Assembly (NCBI GenBank): GCA_015522885.1
Contig: WALJ01000163.1
Location: 1 to 6,751, forward strand
Direction of reading: 5' to 3'
From: Thermoplasmata archaeon
GTDB lineage: Archaea > Thermoplasmatota > Thermoplasmata > WALJ01
DNA: 6,751 nucleotides
Translations under genes and position numbers: made by a program
Notes under the pieces: generated by a model
What the model was told of the DNA's origin: nothing
What the model saw: the letters and a program-made list of their open reading frames with translations, nothing else
The model's database searches: none
Shown: positions 1 to 6,202 of the stretch, one piece after another
How the letters are laid out: each line of letters opens with the position of its first letter
Numbering within the stretch: the first letter of the stretch is position 1

Positions 1-45
1 ATGCCGCACTATCCAGCGTATCTTCTTCTGATTCAGTTTTGTCAC
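1..45 (-). CDS. Transposase N-terminus, partial (runs off left edge)
   Basis: Reading leftward from a GTG at 45-43, the open frame begins MTKLNQKKIRWIVRH and runs out of the window. The LNQKKIRWIV pattern is how I remember the first helix of the helix-turn-helix in archaeal insertion-sequence transposases of the IS481/IS3-like integrase-core group. With only 15 residues, neither the catalytic DDE core nor the family can be confirmed. The GTG was chosen because a TATA-like AACTTAAAG lies at 75-67, about 25 nt upstream, fitting the leaderless pattern of neighbouring genes. The frame stays open further upstream, but those residues look random. Alternative: a stand-alone HTH protein or a truncated remnant. 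Confidence 0.45.
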   Translation of the reverse strand, partial: MTKLNQKKIRWIVRH

Positions 46-48
46 ATC

Positions 49-127
49 AGGGAGAGTCTGCGCTCCCTTTAAGTTTGGGTGAAACGAGCAACGATAGTTG
101 CGAGTTTGACTTCTGAAAGAGGTCAAA
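49..127. repeat. Three consecutive inverted repeats
   Basis: Three hairpin-forming repeats follow each other in non-coding DNA. Arms 49-54 and 63-68 (AGGGAG/CTCCCT) enclose an 8-nt loop. Arms 88-92 and 97-101 (GCAAC/GTTGC) enclose GATA. Arms 105-114 and 118-127 form a 10-bp stem with one wobble pair and a GAA loop. They fill the space between the transposase start and the promoter of the next gene, so they probably belong to the end of the insertion element (end structure or operator), but I cannot locate the exact terminus or a target duplication. Confidence 0.55.
67..75 (-). promoter_or_regulatory. Putative TATA box for the left-edge transposase
   Basis: On the minus strand the sequence AACTTAAAG lies about 25 nt before the GTG at 45. 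It partly overlaps the right arm of the inverted repeat at 49-68, so a protein binding that repeat could block it. Support is positional only. Confidence 0.35.
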
Positions 128-160
128 ATATTCCGTACTCTACACCAATGCCGAACTAAC

Positions 161-176
161 GGAAATTCTTATATAG
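161..176 (+). promoter_or_regulatory. BRE/TATA promoter of the zinc-ribbon membrane gene
   Basis: A TATA box TTATATAG at 169-176 is preceded by the purine-rich GGAAATTC. Counting about 25 nt from its centre puts transcription start at about 197-199. The RNA would then begin at GGTGATACA (198-206), directly before the TTG at 207. This makes the upstream in-frame TTG at 189 unlikely as the start. Confidence 0.6.
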
Positions 177-206
177 TATACTGAACATTTGCTCCGTGGT
201 GATACA

Positions 207-983
207 TTGGAGAACAATAAAGTCTTTATAAATGGCCAGTGGGTTACGAAGCCCACAAGAGGAAAATGCGCATACTGCGGCTCGGACCTGCTGGAATTTT
301 ACGATGACGGGACAGGGATATGCCTCAACTGCGGAAGAACATTCTCGTGGCTGAGACCCCTGTCAGGACCTGTGACTCCTGCTCAGAGAGCGCCTCCGGA
401 GAAATATCCTCCCCGGATGCAGTCGCCGGCATATGCTTCCACACCACAAGCTCCGCCACGGAGACCCGCTCCCCCACCTAGAGAAAATTATCCGGCATAC
501 GCAGTTCCGCAATCCAGACCCCCTGCAAGAAAGCCAAGGACAAGCTCGAAAAAAGTGAAAGAGTACCCGGAAGAGACCAATACAAAGGGAGGATTTCCGG
601 AAGGCCCTGGATTTCTGTCCCCGAAAGCGATATCCATAATGGCATTCATCGGAGCGCTCCTCCTCGGTATAGGGGCCATAATAACGATACTCGCAATGCC
701 CATGGGAAGCTGGCCGAAACTGCCTACTTATGGGGACCCAAACTATAATCAACTCTATGCAAGTACAATGGAGCTCATAGGAAACCTGAGAAAGATCGGA
801 ATGATAATATGGGCCTCAGGGACGATGATATTTCTGATGGCTGGCTTTGCAGCGGCAGGAACAAGGGAGATGAACTACAGGGTCAGGGCTACACTCATAG
901 CCTCATCGGTTGCGCTCGCAATACTCTCATTCTCGCTCTGGCTAGGAATGGCGATTATGACCAGCGGATTTTATCATCCATAA
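207..983 (+). CDS. Zinc-ribbon, proline-rich, three-TM membrane protein of unknown function
   Basis: The function is not recognised. From the TTG at 207 the protein has 258 residues. An N-terminal zinc ribbon has two CxxC knuckles (CAYC at 21-24, CLNC at 39-42). A low-complexity linker rich in Pro, Arg and Tyr spans roughly 52-115, with a Lys/Arg-rich stretch near 105-118. Three hydrophobic helices follow at about 142-164, 197-217 and 229-251. A roughly 30-residue polar loop rich in Tyr and Asn separates the first two helices. No signal peptide is seen, so the zinc ribbon probably sits in the cytoplasm, tethered by the flexible linker. The start is supported by GGTGAT at 198-203 and the promoter position; an in-frame TTG at 189 would add six residues but lies upstream of the predicted transcription start. 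The 3' end overlaps pyrC tail to tail by 42 bp. Many archaeal membrane proteins carry such ribbons, so a partner cannot be inferred. Confidence 0.82.
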   Translation: MENNKVFINGQWVTKPTRGKCAYCGSDLLEFYDDGTGICLNCGRTFSWLRPLSGPVTPAQRAPPEKYPPRMQSPAYASTPQAPPRRPAPPPRENYPAYAVPQSRPPARKPRTSSKKVKEYPEETNTKGGFPEGPGFLSPKAISIMAFIGALLLGIGAIITILAMPMGSWPKLPTYGDPNYNQLYASTMELIGNLRKIGMIIWASGTMIFLMAGFAAAGTREMNYRVRATLIASSVALAILSFSLWLGMAIMTSGFYHP

Positions 984-2234
984 ATTCCTTCCGAAACCCT
1001 TTTTTCCCTCAAAATTTCCATTTTTGATTATCTCATTTCCTCGGACATAAACGGAACTGGGGAATATTGCATCCATGCCCTCAAACGGTGTCCAGCCGGC
1101 CTTCGAATGCAGATCTTCGGCCCTTATTTTTCGAATATCTTTCATATCTATGATTATGAAGTCCGCATCCTTTCCTACTTCGATGCTGCCTTTTTGCGGA
1201 CAGAATTTATTGGCAGGATTTTCGATGAGCGCCTCAACAGCCCTTTTGAAGTCCAGAAGACCGTTTTTTACGGCAGCTAGCATAAGAGGGAGCGCTGTCT
1301 CCACTCCCGGAATTCCAGAGGGGGAAGTCTCGAATTCCTCCTTTTCATCTATTGTATGGGGTGCGTGGTCAGAGGATACCATGTCTATCCTTCCGTCTCT
1401 CAGAGCATCCCAGAGCGCGTCTCTATCTGCCTTTGTCCTCAGAGGTGGGTTCACCTTTCCATAAGCGGGGTTTTCAAACTCGGAATCAAGGGTCAGAAAC
1501 AGATGGTGAGGGCTCACCTCCGCTGTCTGTCCATCTGTTTTGTTTTTAAGAAGTTCGGCGCCATCTTTCGAGCTTACATGAGCTATGTGCAGCGGTTTTC
1601 CTGTCTTGATAAGCCTTTTCACAGCGCTCTCCTCCGCTATGTCAGGCCTATTCTTCAGGTGCTCTTTCAGACTTTTTTCCTCTCCTTTTTTCATAAATTT
1701 CGGGTCTTCCGCATGGAATATCACCGGCTTTTCGTAGTCTTTCATCATGTTCAGAAGATACTGCAGAGCGAGATCGTCCAGATCGTTCACAACCCCTCCA
1801 GTTGTCTCTGCCATGTATATTTTTAGTGCCGGAGAGCGCTTGAGGACTTTTTCCTCGAGTATGCGGTTTCTTATGCCGGTTATAAGGCCATAGTCTATGA
1901 CCGCTTTCTTGGATGCCGTATGTTCCTTCTCCTCGAAGGCGTGATATCTATAAAGGAACGGGCTTGTGTTCGGCATGTCCAGAACGCAGCTCACAGCTCC
2001 GAATACGGCGGACAGCGTGCCGGTGAAGAAATCCTCCTTTTCCGTAAAACCCGGGTCCCTGAAATGCACATGCGGGTCAACTCTTGCGGGAAGTATCAAC
2101 CTCTCTCCGTAGTCCTTAGCACCGGGAATGTGCTTCTTTATCGCCTTTATTCTTCCGTGCTCTATCCCTACGGCGGCATCTGTTATCTCTCCGTTTATGT
2201 AGATTCTTCCTGAGACTGCATTATCAAATTCCAC
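942..2234 (-). CDS. pyrC: Dihydroorotase (type I, amidohydrolase superfamily)
   Basis: This cytosolic enzyme reversibly cyclises N-carbamoyl-L-aspartate to dihydroorotate, the third step of de novo UMP synthesis. It has 430 residues, normal for type I enzymes. The metal-site motif DPHVHFRDPG at 53-62 supplies H55 and H57, plus R59 for the substrate carboxylate. N89 lies in MPNT. K138 (ALKIYMA) is the likely carboxylated lysine, followed by H174 (FHAED), H219 (HIAHVSS) and catalytic D289 in SSDHAPH. All expected catalytic residues are present. The GTG start at 2234 fits a TATA element at 2261-2254 and a leaderless message. The last ~15 residues after GKKGFGR look like an added tail and overlap the convergent zinc-ribbon gene by 42 bp. 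No other pyrimidine gene is adjacent. Allantoinase or hydantoinase is less likely given the RDPG and SDHAPH motifs. Confidence 0.95.
   Translation of the reverse strand: MEFDNAVSGRIYINGEITDAAVGIEHGRIKAIKKHIPGAKDYGERLILPARVDPHVHFRDPGFTEKEDFFTGTLSAVFGAVSCVLDMPNTSPFLYRYHAFEEKEHTASKKAVIDYGLITGIRNRILEEKVLKRSPALKIYMAETTGGVVNDLDDLALQYLLNMMKDYEKPVIFHAEDPKFMKKGEEKSLKEHLKNRPDIAEESAVKRLIKTGKPLHIAHVSSKDGAELLKNKTDGQTAEVSPHHLFLTLDSEFENPAYGKVNPPLRTKADRDALWDALRDGRIDMVSSDHAPHTIDEKEEFETSPSGIPGVETALPLMLAAVKNGLLDFKRAVEALIENPANKFCPQKGSIEVGKDADFIIIDMKDIRKIRAEDLHSKAGWTPFEGMDAIFPSSVYVRGNEIIKNGNFEGKKGFGRNLWMIKSAGHNRHS
1000..1025 (+). terminator. Oligo-T terminator of the zinc-ribbon gene, inside pyrC
   Basis: T6 (1000-1005) and T5 (1021-1025) tracts lie 17-42 nt past the stop of the plus-strand gene. 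Runs of T without a hairpin are the usual archaeal intrinsic terminator. They lie in the antisense of pyrC coding sequence, where the T6 tract is read as Lys codons. Confidence 0.45.
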
Positions 2235-2253
2235 GGCAGGAAATAGCCCGGGG

Positions 2254-2261
2254 TAAAAAGG
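2254..2261 (-). promoter_or_regulatory. TATA box of pyrC
   Basis: Minus-strand CCTTTTTA, preceded by an A-rich stretch, is centred 23.5 nt before the GTG at 2234. This places transcription start at or next to the start codon. Confidence 0.5.
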
Positions 2262-2289
2262 TTTTTTGCGGATTTCTTTTTTGGCACAT

Positions 2290-2304
2290 CGAAAGATTTA
2301 ATAG
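2290..2304 (+). promoter_or_regulatory. BRE/TATA promoter of the V4R-like gene
   Basis: CGAAAG (a good BRE) is followed directly by ATTTAATAG. The TATA centre lies about 27 nt before the ATG at 2327, predicting a leaderless transcript. No Shine-Dalgarno sequence precedes that ATG. Confidence 0.65.
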
Positions 2305-2326
2305 GCACAAAGCATATAGTGGATTG

Positions 2327-2845
2327 ATGGAAGAAACAAAGGCAAAAGGTTCGGTGGTAAACGGATACCTGAAGTTCGTGAAGAAGAAATGGGGAATTCA
2401 GGGCATGGAAGAGGCAACGAAATATTCGGGAATCAAAAAGAGGCCGAAGGACGGGGAATGGTTTTCAATGGTAAAGACGGACAAAGTTCTCGAGTGGATT
2501 GCAAGGAATAAAGGCGTGGAATATGTGCGAGAGGCAGGAAAATACACGGCAAAGGACCTTGGAATCTTCGAGTATCTTATCGCATCGATTGTCGGAATAG
2601 GGCGGTTTCTGCAAAAAGCGGAGGAAACATACAGTACAGTGTTCAATTTCGGAGATCTCAGAATAAAAATAGAGGAAAAGAGAGCTATCGTGGATATGAG
2701 AGGCGCGAAAATCACAGAATACTCGTGCACGGCATGGGAAGGCGCTCTGCTGGGAATCATGGAAGTGACGAAAAGCCACGGCACCGTCAACCCGCTGAAA
2801 CCCGACGACCCCGGAGACTGCAAATTCTTCATGAAATGGGATTAA
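2327..2845 (+). CDS. H-NOX/V4R-like small-molecule-binding domain protein, no heme ligands (tentative)
   Basis: The protein has 172 residues, is soluble and forms a single domain. The start (KGSVVNGYLKFVKKKWG at 7-23) has the pattern of the first helix of H-NOX and DUF2378-type domains. The C-terminal part has the order seen in V4R/DUF2378 proteins: an FNFGDLRIKIEE strand pair (107-118), then C134 in the TAWEGALLGIMEVT helix (135-148), and a closing CKFFMKW (165-171) with C165. The only histidine is H151 near the C-terminus, and no YxSxR motif is seen, so heme binding as in H-NOX is not expected. C134 and C165 could bind a metal or form a disulfide. A role as a ligand sensor or binding protein is inferred from fold resemblance only. 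ATG 2327 is preferred over the in-frame TTG at 2324 because of promoter spacing. It shares the four bases TTAA with the apgM stop. Confidence 0.8.
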   Translation: MEETKAKGSVVNGYLKFVKKKWGIQGMEEATKYSGIKKRPKDGEWFSMVKTDKVLEWIARNKGVEYVREAGKYTAKDLGIFEYLIASIVGIGRFLQKAEETYSTVFNFGDLRIKIEEKRAIVDMRGAKITEYSCTAWEGALLGIMEVTKSHGTVNPLKPDDPGDCKFFMKWD

Positions 2846-4056
2846 GCTCCGAATTTCTCGGATAAACCTGCAAGCTGCAGCAGTATGTTGAGGATATCCT
2901 TTCCTCTTATTCTGCAGAGGCCGCCTTCAGCCGCAGTTCTCTCTCCGAATTTCCTGATATCGTCTGTTCTCACTCCTTTTCCCGCTATGAGCAGAGGTAC
3001 GGGGTCTCCGCTGTGGTCCATGATATCGCAGGGGGTGGAGTGGTCTGCGGTTACAGCGATTATGGTGTTATCCAGAGCCTCTTTAAGCCGAGCCATTGCG
3101 AGATCTATTTTTTCTATTATTTCCTTTTTTCCTGCAGGGTCCCCGTCATGCCCGAAAAGGTCAGGAGCCTTTATGTTCACGAGAACAAAATCTCCATTCT
3201 TCAGATAATCGAGAGCGGCCCCTATCTTCGCACCGAAGTCACTCTCCGCAGTGCCTCTCGCACCCTTCACATCCAGCACCTCCATGCCCGCAAGCCTGCA
3301 AACACCTTTGACTATGGAAACACCGGCTATTGCTCCGGTACTTATTCCGTGTTTTTCTTCTATGGAATCCATCTGGGGAACCATGCCCGCACCTCTGGGA
3401 AGAACGATGTTAGCAGGCATAAGCCCGTTTTCCCTTCTTTTCATATTGACAGTGTGCTTGTTCAGAGTGGCATAGGAGCGCTCCACGAACTCGTTCACTA
3501 TTTCAGCAGTGCGTTCCGCCCCGCTCTTCAGAGCCCTCACCTCATATACCGAGCCGAGTTTATGTGGGTCGGCATCGCTGACATAAGGCGACAAACCATC
3601 CCCTCTGAGAACGAGGACCGCCCTATGTTCCACGGATTCCTTAAAAATAACCTTGACGCCGTCTATCTCCATTCCATTAAGGACCTCTGCAAGCTCGTGA
3701 GTCCCTTCCTTTATTCTTCCCGCCCTTCTGTCTATAACATTCATATTCTCATCGACAGTCGAAAAGTTGCATCTGAATGCGATATCCCCCGGTCTCAGCA
3801 CAAGGCCCTCCCCCGCGGCCTCGAAAGGTCCTCTGCCGGTATAGACCTCATACGGGTCATATCCGAGGATGGAAAGGTGTGCCGTATCGCTTCCCGCCCT
3901 TATTCCCGGAGCTATCGGGTCCATTATGCCGTTTATCCCTTTTTCCGACAGGTAATCCATATTCGGTGTGTATGCAGCTTCAAGAGGTGTTTTTCCGTTC
4001 AGCTCTTCACAGGGCCTGTCACCCATTCCGTCAAGTATTATGAGCATCACTTTCAT
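2842..4056 (-). CDS. apgM: 2,3-bisphosphoglycerate-independent phosphoglycerate mutase, archaeal type
   Basis: This cytosolic enzyme interconverts 3- and 2-phosphoglycerate in glycolysis/gluconeogenesis using two divalent metals and a phosphoserine intermediate. It has 404 residues, close to the ~410 of archaeal enzymes of the alkaline phosphatase superfamily. Metal and catalytic residues are in order: D9 in LDGMGDRP, nucleophile S56 in AGSDTAHLSILGYDP, D299 and H303 in APDLFGHDGD, D338-H339 in TADHSTPC, and H348 in MDHSGDPVP. The YTGRGPFEA loop (72-80) is also typical. The open frame extends 29 residues upstream to 4143, but homologues start at the VMLIILDG strand. GGTG lies nine nt before ATG 4056, and the TATA box is at 4092-4085, so the shorter start is used. 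The gene ends tail to tail with the V4R-like gene with a 4-bp overlap. The related phosphonopyruvate decarboxylase-like group is less likely with all metal ligands present. Confidence 0.95.
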   Translation of the reverse strand: MKVMLIILDGMGDRPCEELNGKTPLEAAYTPNMDYLSEKGINGIMDPIAPGIRAGSDTAHLSILGYDPYEVYTGRGPFEAAGEGLVLRPGDIAFRCNFSTVDENMNVIDRRAGRIKEGTHELAEVLNGMEIDGVKVIFKESVEHRAVLVLRGDGLSPYVSDADPHKLGSVYEVRALKSGAERTAEIVNEFVERSYATLNKHTVNMKRRENGLMPANIVLPRGAGMVPQMDSIEEKHGISTGAIAGVSIVKGVCRLAGMEVLDVKGARGTAESDFGAKIGAALDYLKNGDFVLVNIKAPDLFGHDGDPAGKKEIIEKIDLAMARLKEALDNTIIAVTADHSTPCDIMDHSGDPVPLLIAGKGVRTDDIRKFGERTAAEGGLCRIRGKDILNILLQLAGLSEKFGA

Positions 4057-4084
4057 GGTAGCACCGAGCCTCCATGCTTTCCGA

Positions 4085-4093
4085 CTAATAAGA
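4085..4093 (-). promoter_or_regulatory. TATA box of apgM
   Basis: Minus-strand TCTTATTAG is centred about 33 nt before the ATG at 4056. Transcription would start near 4064, giving a nine-nt leader GGTGCTACC that is mostly Shine-Dalgarno. Confidence 0.5.
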
Positions 4094-4208
4094 TTTGTCC
4101 CGATATCAGTTTTTTGCAGAACGAACTGCCTTTTTTGCCCCATGATTTTGCAGTGTTAAAGAGAAACCTCTGGAAATATGCTCTGTTTCGATACACCCGG
4201 TGATGAGC

Positions 4209-5252
4209 TTATGGCATATTTTCTTCATTCCATGGCCTGATTTTTGCATCCACAACGATGTGAATTATTCCCGGTGCATAGGACTTTATTTTTCTGATAT
4301 TTGCTCCGATAACTCTGTAACCTGCGCTCTTCGCAGCACTTTTCAACCTCGATATCGGTCGGTCAGGGAGAAGTTCCTCGGGGCATGTTTCGTGGTAATG
4401 TACGATTCCCTCGGATTTCAGGGCCCTGAACGCATACGGGAGAAAGAGGTCGGTGCTTCCCACATAACCCATTATAACCCTATCCGCCACATTCTCCGGA
4501 CATACCTCCCGATTGTCTCCGAGTATGGGCTCTATAATGTCTTCGACCGAGTTAAGACCGATATTCTCTTTCAAATATCCGAATGAGACCGGGTTCTTTT
4601 CACAGGCGTAGATTTTCTCGGGTCTGGAATGCACTGCCATCGGAACGGAAAAATAGCCTATGCCGGCAAACATATCGACGACTGTCTCTCTTCTGTTGGA
4701 AACATATGCCATTCGTATCCTCTCGTCGATATTGCCCGAGGAAAACATTATTTTCGAGGCATCGAATTTGAACCTCACTCCATTTTCCGTATGGATGGTC
4801 TCCGCATCATCTCCAAGCAAAAATTCCACCATTGGCTCCCGGTATTCCCCTTCTATTCCTCCGACATCCCTCAGAACGGTTTTTGCACCGAGAACCTCCG
4901 CATAGGCACGGGCAATATCGAACCCGTACTCTTCCAGTTCTTTGGGAATCCTGAATATGAGAACGTCTCCGAAAAGCTCCCATTTTCTCGGGAGAATGTC
5001 TGGATACGGAACATCCAAGCTCTTTTTTATAAGCTCGAAAGGCGCAGGTGGGCGCTCCTTGAACACCGGCTTTTTCTGTGCTATTATTTCACCGTAAATT
5101 CCGGCTTTTTCCGTACTGCCTTCTCTTAGAGGTATCTCCACCCAGTCCCCTCTTCTTATGAATCGCCTCTCGCCGTCGACCGCCCGTATTTCGAATAGCT
5201 TTTTTCTTACTTCTTCCGCTTCGGACTTCCGGACACGAAGTGCTGGATACAC
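4209..5252 (-). CDS. taw2: tRNA-Phe wybutosine synthase Taw2 (SAM aminocarboxypropyltransferase)
   Basis: Taw2 transfers the 3-amino-3-carboxypropyl group of SAM onto the 4-demethylwyosine at position 37 of tRNA-Phe. The start is GTG 5252 (347 residues), because the TATA box at 5280-5271 lies 23.5 nt upstream and because the domain begins with YPALRVRKSEAEEVRKKL. Residues 1-60 resemble the D1 domain of the m1G37 methylase Trm5. The catalytic part then follows, with the KIMFSSGNIDERIRMA strand (168-183), SAM motif I DMFAGIGYFSVPMA (193-206), E218 in ACEKN, GDNRE (245-249), DRVIMGYV (257-264) and HYHET (285-289). The MGYV signature, where Trm5 has NLP, separates Taw2 from Trm5. The ending IKSYAPGIIHIVVD is shared by both families. 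Archaeal Taw2 proteins I recall are about 250-280 residues, so the N-terminal ~70 residues are extra. An upstream ATG at 5300 or 5312 would overlap dphB and is disfavoured. Confidence 0.9.
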   Translation of the reverse strand: MYPALRVRKSEAEEVRKKLFEIRAVDGERRFIRRGDWVEIPLREGSTEKAGIYGEIIAQKKPVFKERPPAPFELIKKSLDVPYPDILPRKWELFGDVLIFRIPKELEEYGFDIARAYAEVLGAKTVLRDVGGIEGEYREPMVEFLLGDDAETIHTENGVRFKFDASKIMFSSGNIDERIRMAYVSNRRETVVDMFAGIGYFSVPMAVHSRPEKIYACEKNPVSFGYLKENIGLNSVEDIIEPILGDNREVCPENVADRVIMGYVGSTDLFLPYAFRALKSEGIVHYHETCPEELLPDRPISRLKSAAKSAGYRVIGANIRKIKSYAPGIIHIVVDAKIRPWNEENMP

Positions 5253-5298
5253 GGAAAGACATGGTGAAAGCTTATAAAAGATTCTTCGATGCACTGCC
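5253..5298. promoter_or_regulatory. Shared bidirectional promoter of taw2 and dphB
   Basis: The whole 46-bp spacer between two divergent start codons contains one TATA element, CTTATAAAAG at 5271-5280, which reads as CTTTTATAAG on the other strand. Its centre (5275.5) is exactly 23.5 nt from both the ATG of dphB (5299) and the GTG of taw2 (5252). BRE-like purines flank it on each side: GTGAAAG (5264-5270) for dphB, and CGAAGAAT (minus strand, 5289-5282) for taw2. Both messages should be leaderless. Confidence 0.7.
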
Positions 5299-6072
5299 AT
5301 GCTCACTTTCATAGGCCTCGGTCTCTACGGTGCGAAGGACATAAGCCTGAAAGGTCTGGAAGCTATAAGAAAGGCAGATAACGTCTATCTCGAGTTCTAC
5401 ACATCCAGACTCATGGGAAGCTCTCTCGAAGAGATGGAAGCCCTCTACGGCAAAAAGATACGAATTCTTAACCGGCGTCAGGTAGAAACCGAAAGAGAGT
5501 TCATTGATGAATCCATAAAAAGGAATGTGGTCTTTCTGACAGCGGGAGACCCGATGACCGCAACAACACACGAGGACCTCAGAATCGATGCGATTAAAAA
5601 GGGAATAGATGTCAGAATCATACACGGCTCTTCGATACTTGCCGCAGCACCCGGCTTGCTGGGCCTTCAGGCATATAAGTTCGGAAAGACCGGTTCGATT
5701 CCGTATCCTGAAAAGAATTTCCAGCCTACCACACCTTATAAAGTCCTTCTGGACAATCTCTCACTCGGTCTGCACACCCTGTTCCTTCTCGATATAAAGG
5801 AAGACAGATACATGAACCCTTCGGAGGCAGTGCAACTCCTTCTGGAAATGGGAAGAGCACTGGGCGATGCGAGCTTCAACGAGAATTCTCCGGTATGCAC
5901 GGTCTCAAGGGCGGGTTCCGAGAATCCAGGAATATGGTGCGGGAAGGCCTCGGAAGCGCTTAAAAGAGATTTCGGTCCTCCCCTGCACTGTCTGGTAGTT
6001 CCCGGTAAGATGCACTTCATGGAGGAAGAAGCCCTCGATGTCATCATGAATAGTACTTCAGATACAGAATAA
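5299..6072 (+). CDS. dphB: Diphthine synthase (diphthamide biosynthesis methyltransferase)
   Basis: DphB is a SAM-dependent tetrapyrrole-methylase-fold enzyme. In the cytosol it trimethylates the aminocarboxypropyl-histidine of elongation factor 2 to diphthine, the second step of diphthamide synthesis. It has 257 residues, the usual ~260. The sequence runs FIGLGLYGAKDISLKGLE (4-21), EFYTSRL (32-38), the SAM loop GDPMTATTHEDLRI (83-96), IIHGSSILAAAPGLLGLQ (107-124), YKFGKTGSI (126-134), the TTPYKVLLDNLSLGLHTLFL region (144-163) and LLDIKE (163-168). Every conserved block is present. ATG 5299 gives the FIGLGLYG strand at once and lies 23.5 nt from the TATA centre, so the message is leaderless. 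The 3' end overlaps the opposing small membrane gene by 29 bp. Confusion with other tetrapyrrole methylases (precorrin/cobalt) is unlikely given the YTSRL and ATTHEDLRI signatures. Confidence 0.97.
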   Translation: MLTFIGLGLYGAKDISLKGLEAIRKADNVYLEFYTSRLMGSSLEEMEALYGKKIRILNRRQVETEREFIDESIKRNVVFLTAGDPMTATTHEDLRIDAIKKGIDVRIIHGSSILAAAPGLLGLQAYKFGKTGSIPYPEKNFQPTTPYKVLLDNLSLGLHTLFLLDIKEDRYMNPSEAVQLLLEMGRALGDASFNENSPVCTVSRAGSENPGIWCGKASEALKRDFGPPLHCLVVPGKMHFMEEEALDVIMNSTSDTE

Positions 6073-6202
6073 CTATGAGTATCAGTATGCCGAGAACCAT
6101 GAGTATCGTGGCCGTAAGCTGGGAAAACCGCATAAAGAGAATCATCTTTGCCTTTTTCTCCGTTTCCTTCCTTTTTTTCTCCTGAAGAGCCTTTCTCGTC
6201 AA
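6044..6202 (-). CDS. Small membrane peptide behind tRNA-Phe
   Basis: A 52-residue peptide beginning MTRKALQEKK. The first ~19 residues are highly charged (many Lys, Arg and Glu). A long hydrophobic helix spans roughly 26-48 (TATILMVLGILILIVILYL), followed by a short KYYS tail. It resembles a single-pass or tail-anchored protein with a basic cytoplasmic end. No family is recognised; I considered Sec61-beta/SecE and found no signature. TTG 6202 is chosen because GGTG starts nine nt before it, as in two other genes here. The ATG at 6145 would leave only the hydrophobic part. The open frame continues upstream into the tRNA gene, which cannot be coding. Use of ATA, CTC and AGG codons matches the neighbours. 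With no promoter or T-run between them, it is probably read from the tRNA-Phe transcript. It overlaps dphB tail to tail by 29 bp. Confidence 0.55.
   Translation of the reverse strand: MTRKALQEKKRKETEKKAKMILFMRFSQLTATILMVLGILILIVILYLKYYS
6153..6178 (+). terminator. Oligo-T terminator of dphB
   Basis: T5 (6153-6157) and T7 (6172-6178) tracts lie about 80-105 nt past the dphB stop. They are the complement of the Lys-codon-rich start of the opposing small gene, so one stretch appears to serve both purposes. Confidence 0.4.

Noticed and set aside
1..72. Plus-strand ORF starting with the first ATG of the window
   Set aside because: Only 23 codons with no recognisable content. The opposite strand reads more convincingly as a transposase start.
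4097..4140. Plus-strand hairpin GCAG-AACGAA-CTGC between two T6 tracts, as a terminator of taw2 or apgM
   Set aside because: Both flanking genes are on the minus strand, where these tracts are oligo-A, so it cannot terminate them. The stem is only 4 bp.
4057..4143. 29-residue N-terminal extension of apgM
   Set aside because: The family starts at the LIILDG strand, the extension lies upstream of the predicted transcription start, and the nearer ATG has GGTG at the right distance.
3013..4203. 396-codon plus-strand open frame opposite apgM
   Set aside because: It is the antisense of a clear enzyme gene, its translation is low-quality (many His, Phe, Arg and Ser), and it has no promoter or domain.
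4209..5252. Assignment as Trm5 (m1G37 methyltransferase)
   Set aside because: The Trm5 NLP motif is replaced by MGYV followed by HYHET, as in Taw2. Only the N-terminal domain looks Trm5-like.
5253..5312. Longer taw2 start (ATG 5312 or 5300)
   Set aside because: It would cross the TATA element and overlap the dphB start. The added residues do not resemble the family, and GTG 5252 has ideal promoter spacing.
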